A stretch of 64,000 nucleotides of DNA from Pelecanus crispus (taxonomy: Eukaryota > Chordata > Aves > Pelecaniformes > Pelecanidae). Every line of letters begins with the position of its first letter. Positions within the stretch are counted from its first letter, which is position 1. Below are positions 1 to 12,400 of this stretch, piece after piece. Below the pieces are notes generated by a model. The model saw only the letters and a program-made list of their open reading frames with translations. It was not told the DNA's origin and did no database searches. The translations under genes and the position numbers were made by a program. Location of the stretch: the NCBI RefSeq assembly GCF_030463565.1, contig NC_134643.1:120879809-120943808 (forward strand), given 5' to 3'.

Positions 1-250
1 TGTGTCCGCATATGCGTCTCTTGCTCTTCTACATCCCATACATAACACAGTCTTAAAACTACTAAAACTCTTTTGCTATGCTCAGGTACTTCTTCTTGAT
101 GCTTCTCTTGCACATAGAAAGTAAAGTTTAGTGTTCCCGAGTTGGGCTGAAATGCTTGGAATATCCAGCACTGTGTAACTGCATTTTTACACAATGTTTG
201 CATTCTTTGTGTTTCGAAGAAAAAAATAACAAAAGAATCATCATCTATAG

Positions 251-2230
251 GTCAAAGGACTGTCTCCAGGATTAAATGGGAAGGTTGATCTGCTGCTATT
301 TAATCCACCATATGTGGTAACACCTTCTGAAGAGGTAGGAAAAATTTGAAATAGACAATAAAAATGGTATTTCTACTGTCAGAGGAGAGATGGCAAATCA
401 AATCAGCTCTGGTATGAAAACTGCAGGGTTTTTTTTAAATGGTAAAGGATGTTGTAAGACCAGCGCTGTCATAACAGCACTTCTAACAGCACTGTTTTAG
501 TGAAAATGACTTACTAAAGCTGCTTATACATGGGAATAAGGATTGCTAGCTGCTGCTTCTCAGTACCTAGTTTCTCCACCAAGTAAACCATGTAAGACTT
601 CTGTTAGGCATGCTAAGGTATTCTTACAGAAGACTTTAAATGGAAAATGCATTTGTTCCCTGCAAAATAAATATCCTCTGCTTCTGCAGACTCCAGCTCT
701 CAGAATTGGACCCAGGAACACTTAAAGGGTTTACTGGCCACCTAGTATGTTCATCGTGTAGGAAGTAGTTTTGAAGTCATTTTGCTGCATAAACTAATCT
801 GCAGAATCAAAGTTGTCAGACTTGTAACGACAGACACCTAAAGGTAGAGATTATGGTGACATTTCTCTTATACCACTGAAACTTCTATCGTTCTGTATTA
901 AGACAATCTTTGCTTTCATTCTTCCTAGGTGGAAAGCCACGGAATAGAGGCATCCTGGGCTGGTGGCAAAAAGGGCAGAGAAGTAATGGATAGAGTTTTT
1001 CCATTAGTACCAGACCTACTTTCACCAGGAGGATTATTCTACTTGGTCACAATTAAAGAAAATAATCCAGGTGATCACTTTCCTTGGACCCTTACATGTG
1101 CCAAACCAGATTTAACACTGTATTAATCAAAATGTTGATCACAGCAATGTTCTGTAGATTATCAGACTTCAGTAAACAAGAAAAAGTAGTACATACCATC
1201 AATTGAATCTAATGCGGTGATAGCAACTAATTGAAGATTGACAGTAGGTACTGGAATTCATATAGGTGTTCTAGGTCATTTTTTAGAAATGCTACAGGCA
1301 GCTAAAGTGTATCTGCATGCTTCATACGAACTGTGGCATCTCTGTGGACTCTTGTGCTTCTCATTTTTCAAGTTTGTGTGGGTGTCTAATCTACAGAGGG
1401 TCTTCTACATAACCTGATCTCTCTTGGAATCCTTTTTCCAAATTCATGCCTTGTGCATCCAGTGTATGGTGAGCTAGACCAAAAATACAAGCAAATTTAC
1501 CAAAACTAAGAACTCTCTAGGCTAGTTTGGAAAATGGTAATATGCAGGTCATGAGCCCAGCAGCTCTGCAAGACTTCAGTTCCAAGTCTGAAAGGTAACT
1601 GTAAATCTTCTGCACTAAGTACCGAAGTCAGGCCAGTCATTTTTCGTGAAAGAGAATGGCATTGTAAACTTAAAAGGCAAAAGCCTTTAGCTGGAAATGT
1701 GAGGTCTTTCATTTTGGCATGTGTAGAGAAAAGATTTGGACTTGCTCCTCCTGATCTAATGCTTAATAGCTGTATGTTATGTAGTAGTTTCAAGAAGAAA
1801 GATTATTCTTTTGCACCTGATTGATTAGGCAGCTTTTGGGAGAAGGTGCTACAGATTTCAGTTTCTCCTACAAATTAGCTTCATAATTGAATTGTTCATT
1901 GCTATTAATAATACCAAAATACAGAACCTCAGTTAGTAAATTGTAAACGTTATTTGTTCTTGGTGGAAGACTACTTTGCATAAAAAAACTACTGTCTGAA
2001 AGAGTAGGAGGACACAGTTTATAAACTTTGCTTTATAGCTTATGTTTGGTAGGTACTTTAACACTGCCTCTTATAGCCAATTTCTATATAAACTGGGTTG
2101 TAACACTGCACTTTCAATTATAGATGAAATTCTGGAAACAATGAAGAAACGTGGCTTAGAAGGCACACGAGTACTTTCCAGGCAAGCAGGACAAGAGATG
2201 CTTACTATCCTCAAATTTAGGAAGCCTTGA
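251..2230 (+). CDS. N6AMT1: N6AMT1, 3' part: eRF1 glutamine methyltransferase (HemK2), last three coding exons
   Basis: Coding exons are 251-334, 929-1070 and 2124-2230 (stop TGA 2228-2230). They join in phase to 110 codons plus stop, about the C-terminal half of a protein that is 214 residues in human. The first exon carries the catalytic NPPY motif of HemK-type N5-glutamine methyltransferases ([16 protein letters not shown]). The second reads [13 protein letters not shown], followed by REVMDR and [20 protein letters not shown]. The last ends [14 protein letters not shown]. All match human N6AMT1 as I recall it. The family, with its activator TRMT112, methylates the GGQ glutamine of release factor eRF1; the TRMT112 dependence is family knowledge, not visible here. 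Splice sites are AG|GTC, GAG|GTAGGA, CTAG|GTG, CCAG|GTGATC and TATAG|AT. The N-terminal exons with the SAM-binding GxGxG motif lie left of the window. The frame is intact. The gene runs toward LTN1, tail to tail. Confidence 0.95.
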
Positions 2231-2580
2231 TAACTGCTCTTCACCTTCCAGATACTAGACATGCAGAAAGCTGAACACAGAGTACTGAAGTTGTGAAATC
2301 AATTTTTAAGCCAAGATTCTCACCCTCTTAAGGTGTATCCTCACTTCCCGATTACTGCAGTGAAACTGATCAAGACTATTTTTATTCTGGATGTTAACCA
2401 GCTATCATCTGTTGTCAGAGCTACAGTTGTCCACTGGCTATCTGCAGGACAGGTGTCGGGGAACTGTGAAATACTCCACCTTGTTGCACTTGCACTTAAG
2501 CACTAAAGACTTTTTCCTCTGTAAATAGGTATTTGTATATTTGTCATTGTGACTTATTAAAATAATGTACTTGATACAAT
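2231..2580 (+). other. N6AMT1: N6AMT1 3' UTR with ATTAAA poly(A) signal
   Basis: The sequence after the stop is non-coding. The first plausible poly(A) signal is the variant ATTAAA at 2556-2561, followed by T-rich sequence (cctgttttaat), so cleavage near 2575-2590 is inferred. A second ATTAAA lies near 3000 and could serve a longer form. Confidence 0.55.
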
Positions 2581-5454
2581 TATTCCTGTTTTAATAGCTA
2601 GTCTATACCAACGCTGCGTTTAAATGAATAGCTGGAATCAGTGTTACTCATTTTGACGTAGTATCGGGCACTCTTGCAGGTCTAAGGCGCAATTACTGAG
2701 TTTGTTTATGTAGTAAGGAAACAGTGTACTTCTGAATAGAAGGAAGTGTAAGGGTATCTCAAGAGCTGTGACAAAGGCAAGCCGTTACTCTCCTGGAGTC
2801 TTCTGGGCAAAATATTGTGGTGATTGTGCTCCCTTTTATGCCATTTTCCAAGGAGGGTACTATCATGGAGATGGGGATTAGATTAAGGGTTCTCATCTAT
2901 GGAAAGGTATTAAGCAGGATGCTGAGGCACTGAAAAGAGTACTCCATTTAAGACTTTGGAACTAAACTTACAACTCTGCACTTAGCCAGCTTGTACAAAC
3001 ATTAAAAGTTCTTCCGTGTTTTGATCTGACCACCCAAAAAACTTCTCTAGGAGAGTGAAAAAAGGAGTTTTTGGACAGGCAGAGTAACACGTAAGAAGGG
3101 TAGGTACTGTTTGCAGGAACATGTGACTAAACCTAGCTAGACCATTTGAGGGATTTTACCACAATGGAATGTGAGAAGCTGCTTTTGACTGATACAGGTC
3201 AAAAGCCAACTTACAATGGTCTGGCATAGAAGTTGTTCCTTTATACCATCCTGAAGAGAACACAGCAAGGACTGAATAGCAGGAGGTATACAGTGGTGAT
3301 TGTTTTACATCTTGAGTCACCATTCCCCAGCTTAGAAGGCTACTGAAGAGCAATGCTGCAATTCCACAAGTCAAACACAGCTATTGCATCTCCTTCAGTA
3401 ACTTTTCTGTCAATTTTATATGGATAAACATGAATATGAACACGAACACAAACACGCAGTAGGAGGGTTTAGAGGGAAGACTGTGTCATGTTAAGGATGT
3501 TACTCGACATGCATGCTCAATGCAAGAAATTCCAGTAATTGAAACTACTGAGTCTAAAAAAATGCCCTTCATTCACCAAAGTGAGGCTATACTCAGGACT
3601 TTGTTGCTTCTTACCCTTCTGAATAACTTGCCTAAGGAATGTCAAAGGTCAGAAAATGAGAGGAAACTTTGGGGCCATCTATGAAATAATGTGTTTCCAG
3701 AGTTTTCCGTTGAAGAATTTAAGCAAAGGTTTCCTCTTGCAGCTTACCAACTAGTCAGTTCTGAGAAGTCATATTTCAATTCAACTGCTTCCTGCTTCTA
3801 GAGCCTTTTTGACTTGATGGCAGACCCTTGCAAAGCCACACTTTTTTTTTGTTCAGTTTTCCCTTACAAAACTGTAAGGAGAGGAGGTTTATGCTTAGCA
3901 ACTTTGCTTTTATATAGAGTCATGTTTTTTGAGGTTATAATTACAGCCGTAGGGCTGTTAGAACGAACCAAAATGCTGTCATCTTTAGACCGCTTTAGGA
4001 GTTTTGTGTTGTTAACCGCTTTCGCTAACAAAGTTAGGTTGCTGAGCAAGAGTCACAACATCAAAAGAAAGTTTTAAGATGTAGTCAAAACACGTAATAG
4101 AATCAAACTACATAGCAAAAGGAAGTTTTAGTTAATCTGTCTAGCTTTTAGTTGTAACTAAAGAATTAGTTTTAAAAGAGGTAATCAAAGATAAAAAAGA
4201 GCAGTCATCTGGCACAGTACATCACAATGCTCAACAGTGTATGCAGTTTTAAATTATAAGGGACAGAATAATGAAAATCAGAACAGAAACTGTAATAAAA
4301 CATAACATGCTTTCAACAAAAAACGATTGCACTGGACTGTCTAACAGCTGGATATTTGGACAAGAAAATATATGTGTCCACTTTAATAAATCATGAGTCA
4401 GTTCTCTTGGCCCCACTGTCTGCTGCAGCTTCAGTAGAAGCACTTGCCAAAATGCAATCCAAGTTAAGAACATAGGTGAGTTCTGCAAGAACTGATTCCT
4501 GTTATGTTACCATCATCCTGGTGAAGACTGGGAACTAGGGACAGGCCAGATATCCTTTTATTTTTTTTTTTATTTAAAATTTTGAAACTTGCTATGTCTA
4601 CATAGAGGTCTGCATGTACACTTAGCATTTGCCAGGGCACACCTACTCCCTTCTAAAGGACCAAAGAATGCAATACTGTTTCTGGGGAGTTTGGGGAGGC
4701 ATGTTGCTGCATTCAGTGCACATGAGAATAAGCCACATGGCAGATACAGACTTTCTGTGTAGTGTCAAACTTACCAAGAAGAAAGCAAAACTCCTGTTCC
4801 CCCAGACCCCGAGGCACTGCTCTGTCAGCAAGTACCAGTGTCAAAAGACATCCTGCTGCTTTGCAAGCACCTGCACCTCTTTCTTCTAACAGAACCAAGA
4901 CAGAAGCTCTCCACAGGCTGTTCCTAGTAGACAATTTGCAAGTCAGGGTCTGCTAGAAGAGTTTAAGATGTCTCTTTTCAAGCAATACCTGGTTAACCAC
5001 AACTAGCCTTCAAATCAGTTACTGAACTTGCAAATAAGTCATTTGGAATAACCAGTCTTGTCTGAAACACAGCGATGCAATGGAGACAATCCTGGAGGCT
5101 TAGTATCAGTAATTATGAAAACAATACAGCTTGCTCCTTAATCTGTTTTCAGTTAGACCTTTTCAATACCAGCTTTAAATCCTTTCCATTCTCTCTCAAA
5201 AAAAATTTCAGGAAACTTCTCTTCTGGAAGCCCCGTGTTACCTGTTAAAAATATAGACTTAAGTTATCAACAGCTAAAAATCATTTCTAGAGCTGTCACC
5301 TCAAGAGGTAGCAATGCTGAGAAAACATACAAGATCTAAAAAACCCAGCTGTTGAGGTACAGCCAGTTGAGTACGCTATAAACTTGGTATTGGAAAATTG
5401 ATACTATTCATCTCTGAAAGTTTATCACACAGAGGAAGAGACAGCAATCCAGAG
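2581..5454. other. Intergenic region between convergent N6AMT1 and LTN1
   Basis: About 2.9 kb between the tails of the two convergent genes. Several 60-90 codon open frames occur on both strands (for example 3814-4077 plus and 4249-4488 minus). None shows a domain, splice context or composition I can recognise, and overlapping frames on opposite strands suggest chance. A T-rich run sits near 4558-4575. I see no RNA gene or recognisable transposon. Confidence 0.6.
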
Positions 5455-6469
5455 ACTACAGAGATAGACAAAAGTATTTATTGACTTTTCAAAGAAAACC
5501 ACCACAAACACCATCCAAGCTAGAACATATTAGTATGCTACTGCTGTTAAAAAAAAAAAAAAGCATGAAAAAAATGTATAGTTGAAGACAATATTAAATT
5601 CTGATATATGTCATGTTCACTTAGAGTCCTTATTATTATGGGACAGTGGAAGTACAGTGTACATTCAGTGATAATTAATTTGCCAGCTAATGAAGACATT
5701 AACTCAAATAATGAAAACAAGAATCGATCAGTGTGTATGCCTTCTCTTTAAAAGCCAATCGTCAATAAATAGGTAGTGTTTTTCATTGTCATGCAGGAAT
5801 GATTGTACTCTCTCTACTTACTTGGGCTTCCGAGTTTTCATGTTTTTAGGGTGCTGGATGGCTGAGTTTTTTGGGGAAAATGAGACTGTTAAAAGGTGAA
5901 AGCTCTGTTTATAAAGATGTTAATTTAGAGCATGCTGTGTTTAAATTTTATGCTTTAACAGAAGGTTATCACCCTAGTTCCACGCCTTAATGTCTAACAG
6001 CAACAACATTCTTCTTTCCCCATAAAAGGAACTACTATGAATGCACTATAATAAAAAATCAAGTCTTTATACCACCTATGTTAAATTCACCTGTTATATA
6101 AACAGGCATGACCTGGGTTAAGTGCATAACACCATGTTAGATTATACCTAAAATAAGAGGTTTTAATCAACTATGCTGTGGCTTAAACACCACTTTTCAG
6201 ACATAACTCTGCATTATTTCTGAAATTTTAACATATCTCAATACCTTAAAAATATACAAATTAAAATAAATTATTTTTATATATTTCTTTATATCAAAGA
6301 AGAATCTTCAAACTTACAAAAAACAGTCCAGAGGTAAATATGTTTCATATCCCACTAGTCAAGAATTTAAAGTAACTGACATTCCCAGTTAGCTTCTTTC
6401 AACATACAGTTTATTGCTTCCTCTTCATTTTATTACTTAGCTCACAGAAAGAAGAAACACCGTTTTATT
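5455..6469 (-). other. LTN1: LTN1 3' UTR with AATAAA poly(A) signal
   Basis: Directly downstream, on the minus strand, of the LTN1 stop codon (6470-6472). A canonical AATAAA on the minus strand lies at 5477-5482 (TTTATT on the plus strand). A nearer AATAAA at 6410-6415 could give a short 3' UTR of about 80 bases. The region is AT-rich and carries no open frame of note. The outer end is inferred from the distal signal. Confidence 0.6.
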
Positions 6470-9400
6470 TCAGAAAAATGTCTCTCGACAGAGCGGACAG
6501 GTGGATTTGTTGCTGGATGTGAACCATTTGTACTGAAAGAGAAATACAACTGTTTAATATACAAATACAAGCTGAATATCAGGAACATTGGTATATCACC
6601 AATATTAACCATTATTTGCCAATTAATGTAAGTACCAAAACATTAACTATACTTAAAAAAAACCCAACAAGAAACAGTAAAAAACCCACTTTCTACTTGT
6701 GTATGTGTGCATGTATATACACACACATATTACACACACACACACACACACAATACTAAAGTTTTGTTCTAAAAAACCTGACACAAAGGAATTCTCATCC
6801 AGTCTCATTTTAGCATAAAAAGATAGCATTTTTAAAGCAGCAATAATTCCTCCACTGTATGGCCATACAGATGCCAACCTGTTCCAGTATACTCTGTAAC
6901 CATACAACCAATGCTTATAGAATCATAGAATCGTTTAGGTTGGAATGACCTTTAAGATATGATGGCTTGGATATAGTTAAATGTTAATTATCTAGATCAG
7001 CATAGTTTACTACAGAGCATGCCGCATAAATTTAAATTTAACCTTTTCTATTCCCATATCTGAGCTGATAACAAGAAGATGCTGTTGCAACACCCTGTGC
7101 AGATGTAATGGCTTAGGTCTTAGTGAACACAAAATGGATAGTTGTTATCCGTGAAGTGTAGCAACCCCTCTCTCATTACATGCCCTTACAGCTTTACAGT
7201 ACAAAATCCATATAAGTAATTTATAAGTTCAGATAATCCCACGTACTCCAACAACATAATGGAGAACTGGTGGTATTACAATAGAAGTTCCTGGTTCAAG
7301 CTATAAATGGACATTTTGCCTGTTTAAAAAAATTTAGTCTTAAGTACTTACCAAGCAAGCTGAATGAAACTTTTTCTTGCATGTTCTGCAAGCTTTTTTG
7401 GGAAGAGAATAGTTGGAACCATGAATGACTGAAAAACAGATCATGCAATCTTCAACGCCCTCAAAACGTTTATCCACATTATTTTTCCACAAAGATAAGC
7501 CTTCCATAATACTTCCATTCTAACAGAGGGAAAAGAGTTGTTAATACTGTAAAATTCCTTCAGAATATTCTTACTGTTATTCATAAGCACATGAAGGAAA
7601 GCCTGAAGGCTTCATAAGCTGAAATTATATGCAATATATGCAGTGAATAATTTGTAAAGCCAACACATGAAATACAGATGGTAGTCTGATCTATAGAAAT
7701 GCAAGCATTCATCACAACGAAAAGAATGCACTTAGGAGCACTTAAAAGGTGATTTTAGAATTTTCAGTCACTGTTTTGTTTTGTTCTAACCACAGATGAT
7801 GCAACTTCAGCAGCCACCAATCTTTTAGAGAATTTAACGTACTGGGTTTTTTGTTTGTTTTTCCCTCAAATTATAGTTGAGATGACATTGCCACATGGGG
7901 CAAACACTGGCCCATGTCTTAAGAGATCTTCATTTTCAACTTTGGCTACAGATTTAACAGGACTTACTAGGCAGATAATTTTACCGCTCTGTTTCAGCAT
8001 CTGGAGAAAAGCAGATGGTAAGAGCGACCAATTCTATGAAGTCCTTTGCAATCTACTCATGAGATCCATTATACAGATCTAAATAACATTACATTACTAG
8101 GAATATTTTTCTATTATCAGGACTCAAATGTAGTTTTCAAAACTATGGGCTTTCTCTAAACTCACCTGATGTGTAAGGTATGTGCTTAACTGTAGCATCC
8201 AGTTGCGCCATTGCTGTACGGCCACACCAACCCTCTTACCACTCTCAACTGTTATGGATCCCAGTGGGTAATTTGATGGAAGCTGTATTATTAGTTCAAT
8301 AAATATATCATCAACTGAATAGGTAGCAATGACTTCCCGTGCCGCAGACCGAGCTTTTACCTATGAAAAAAAGGCACATATTAAAAAACTCAACAGAGAG
8401 CTATGCACCATCTCTAGTCTTTTTTTTATACATATATATATAAAAAAACCATAAATACTTTACTACACACATTAAACAATTTTCTTAGACCACGAAAATA
8501 CTTTTCTCAAAGCAAATAAAAATCTACTCCTATCTTGGCAAACCAGAAATTACCAGCCATCTTTCAATCTACTAATTGATTACCTTTTTTAATAAACCAA
8601 AAAGAAGTATATTGATAGCAGTATCTTCCACTTACCTCCTCAACTTCTCCAACATTGTAAAATCCATTCTTTTCATTCTTTTTCCAAAGAAAATATTAAT
8701 AAACATCAACTTAATTATCAATATCAAGCTAAATTATGTTTTCATCGGTCATTTAGAACAACAAAAATGCAATCATATAAAACACTGTAATACAGTCTGG
8801 TTCTAAGAAGTAACATTTCTTAAAATGTTTGCAAAAAACTAAAGTAAAAAGGACAAGAAGTCTTACTAACCGTCATGCCATTAAATAACTGTGTGCTAGT
8901 CTGAACAGAAGATATTTCTTGTGAAGAAAGCACGCTGCTGACATATTTGCTCGTAAATTTATCTACAACATTGAAGACACGTTTCTCACAGCTATTCCAC
9001 CAAAGCCTGACCATGGCTGGCAAGTCTTTCAGTGTTATATGGTACACAGAGCAGGCCAAGTGCGGAATCTGGGATGACAGGATTCCTGTCCCTGGCAGGG
9101 AAAGAAAGGATGTTGAAATACTCTAACACATTACTCACAAATGTTGGTTCCTCCACACCACATAAAATTTTGATACCAGCATAGCTGTGGTAACCGGAAT
9201 TTCATGTATATGCTCCTTCTATATTTGCTACTGTAAGTGCTTGTTTGACTCTGCCTTTCTCCATCAGTCTGGTTTCTTTGTTTCTTAGACTAATAGTTCA
9301 CAACTGGGGATTCATCTTCTAATTTCAAGATGAACTCTAGGTGGACTACCAGAAATCAAGAATGATTTTATATTCTAGACATGACAAAATGCTCACTTTG

Positions 9401-12400
9401 GAGTGAACAAACAATAAGACATTTGGAGCACGGTTTAGGTTTGCTGTGTTCTACAGAAGTGCATAAAGAGATAAGGGAAATCTTTCTCTTGGGATGTCAT
9501 GTTAGTAATTCTTTTTTACTGTCATCCAGATAAATTGTTCTGCAACGTACAGTGATGTTCAAGCAAAAAATTAAGAAATGGAAACTCAGTATCTTTGCTT
9601 ACATCTATACAGGTACACAAAATAACAATTTCAATGAAATAACTTTCAAAACTAGTTCTCTTTTTCATGTTTCTCAGCTAAAAAACCCAGTGTATCTTCT
9701 CTCATCATGGTTGATTAACTGGGTCTTCTGAACAGTGTGACAAAAACAACACACAATTTAACATCTCAAATATTTCAAAAAATATAGATTAAAATATATT
9801 TTTAATTTGTTTTTATTTATGTATTAAAATAGAAGAAAAAAATCTAGAAATTCCCTTTGGCATTGAAAAAAAAAGTATCTAGAAGCAATAGAGAAGTCCC
9901 AGAATAGATCACACATTTTTAGTATTTTGGAGTCTTTGCATACATTCAGGATTCAGATAGTAGCAATGTATTATTTCTGCCCTACATGAATAATCTAAGC
10001 ATTTCCTATATTTTTTTCCTTGTTTTTTCTGATAAACATTTCAATTTTGGTTAAGCTTCAAATGGGGAGTGTTAGCCAAAGATTTTTAAAGATATTTATG
10101 TATTTGTCTCTCTGTGTGTGTATCTATTTTACAGGTAAGATCTTCTTAAGACATATTTTTTAAGCAGAAAAGCATATTTAAACTTCAGCAATATCAAAAC
10201 TCTTTCAAATGCACAAATACAATTTTTACTAACCTTTGACATCTAAATGAAGCTCTTCAGTAAAGAAAGTTTTTGTGTCCTTATTTGGAACTTCTGAAGT
10301 TGGCCCAGAAAAGACAGGGTTTTCAGGCATAAGCCTGAACAAGTGATAAAGCAGTTTATTCAAGCTTTTAGTTCTTCTAAGGTATTGTGAGTAGAGAACT
10401 CGCAGCTGAGAATGTTAAAAAACCGAAACAAAACACACAAAAAATACAGATGAGACCTAACATATATAGCTTACTCTGTAAATAATACAAATATGTTTCT
10501 GCAGGGAAGAAAAGCAAGACTGTGATTCAGAACAAGTGTTCAGAAGACTGTTTAGTTGTCTGCACCATTTTGAATGATTAGAAGATCATAAAATGTAGCA
10601 AACTTGTTTGAAAATGCCAGAAAGAATAATCTATTAATGAATCTTTATTCTTTATTACTCTAATATTACCATCCTTAAACTACTGCAATGCAGAAATCTG
10701 AGTCTACTGATACTTTCAGAATTCCACCAACTCCACAAAAACAAGAGGTCAGAAGATACATAATTAAAAGAATAAAAAGGCTGGATGAAACATCAAGATT
10801 CAAACCAAATAAACATGTTAAGAAATTCAGTTAAAAGGAAAAGACTCTGAACATATACCTGAGAAGAAGCTGCTTTGAAGAAAGCTAATGTTAACTTCCA
10901 AGTGAGAAGATATCCTAGAACAAGGCAGAACTCATCACTCAGAGGCTGAATAACTGCAAATTCTCCAACTGGAATGCATTCCAGGATATTTTCTAGCAAG
11001 AGTTCTTGAGTGGCCAGGACAGACATAAGAGCTGCTGGAGGTGATCTATGGAAAAATGTTATCGGGCATAGTAAACTCAAATCTTGAGCAGCATATTAGC
11101 TGAATTTATATTCACAGCTTTCCTCAAAATCTATTAGTAAAGCCAGGTATGTAAAAAGGGGCTTTTTTTTACAGAAAAATTTACTTTCAGATTCACACAT
11201 TAATGCTAGATTTTAAAATTTTAATTTTTTTTTTCTTGAAATGGACAGTTGGTGTTTTTACCTCTTGCAAGACGAATATAAACTGAATGCTGATCACTTA
11301 ATCTGTAAGTGGTCTATGGCTGAGCTGATTTAGTCTACATCACGGACAGCTGGTTTGCTTGCTTGCTTTTGTTTGTCAAGCCACACCAACAAAGCAGCAA
11401 CTGAACACTAGATCTCCTAATCACTGAATGTGTTGGGTTTGGGTTTTGGCATTGGATCCAAAAGCCTTTTGCAACTCCATAGTAAAAAAAGGTATTAACC
11501 ATTGGGCTGAGGTAAAAAAAAAAAAAAAAAAAAAAAATATTTTTTTTTCTTAAATCAGTTACCGTATTACCTCTTCAAACTGTTGACTTTATCAGATTCA
11601 GGCTGTATAAACCACCCAGGTCAATTTTGGAGGTTCAAGAAACTGAAGTTACTGCTGCAGCTGGACACATTCTGAATACAGCAGTCCAGTAAAAATCTGT
11701 CAAGATTTTACAATATAGAGCATATATGTTGCACTTACTCTAGTAACTGTACCTACAAAATAACTGCAAATACTGCTTCCAGTTTTAGCACAAAGGCCGA
11801 TAACCAATTATATTGAATATTTTCAGTATGTATGACCCTATTGTCATAGCCATGTCATTTTTCTTTCTTTTAACATCTCCTGACAGACAACTACTCTGCT
11901 GCAAATCTCAGCTCTTGTAACACATTTTAAAGATACGGAAAACAGTCGTAAAAGAACATGAGGAAAAAATACACACAATGCTGATTCCTCCTCTTCATCA
12001 CCATAAGATTTGAGATCTTCGTCATCAAATTTAGGCAATTCAGGCATTAATCTATAGAAATATAGAAAGGAAACCAGATTTAATTTTAACTATTTTAATA
12101 TATGTGATACATAGTTCTTTGCTTATCAATGTCAACATTAATGACAAGCAATAATATAATGGCAATTGTTCATTAATAACAACACAGAATCTTTAAGAGG
12201 CATGTCACCATTGCAAAGTTGGTTCCTGAATGACAGCCAACTGAGCATATAGCTTTGCTCGGTTCTTTTTCAGACCTTTTACACTTCCTGAGTCACGCTA
12301 AAATAAACTTCTCTATCTCAGAATAAAGCTGTTGCAACTTTATGTCTCAGTATAAGTGAAAAATAATGGTAGCTTCTTATGCTTAAGCCATCTGCCTCGC

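Larger units (their letters stand above)
6470..7519 (-). other. LTN1: LTN1 exons 29-30 encoding the catalytic RING
   Basis: Exon 29 (7352-7519) and exon 30 (6470-6532) hold the RING. By my count the zinc ligands are C1719, C1722, C1738, C1741, H1746, C1749, C1762 and C1765, a C4HC3 order. The protein ends CPLCRETFF with TGA at 6470-6472. All eight ligands are present, so the ligase domain looks functional. The intron between them (6533-7351) contains the CA repeat and a CR1 3' end. Confidence 0.93.

Noticed and set aside
3814-4077. 87-codon plus-strand frame with a hydrophobic start, overlapped by a 61-codon minus-strand frame
   Set aside because: Intergenic, short, opposed by an antisense frame over the same bases, and without recognisable motif.
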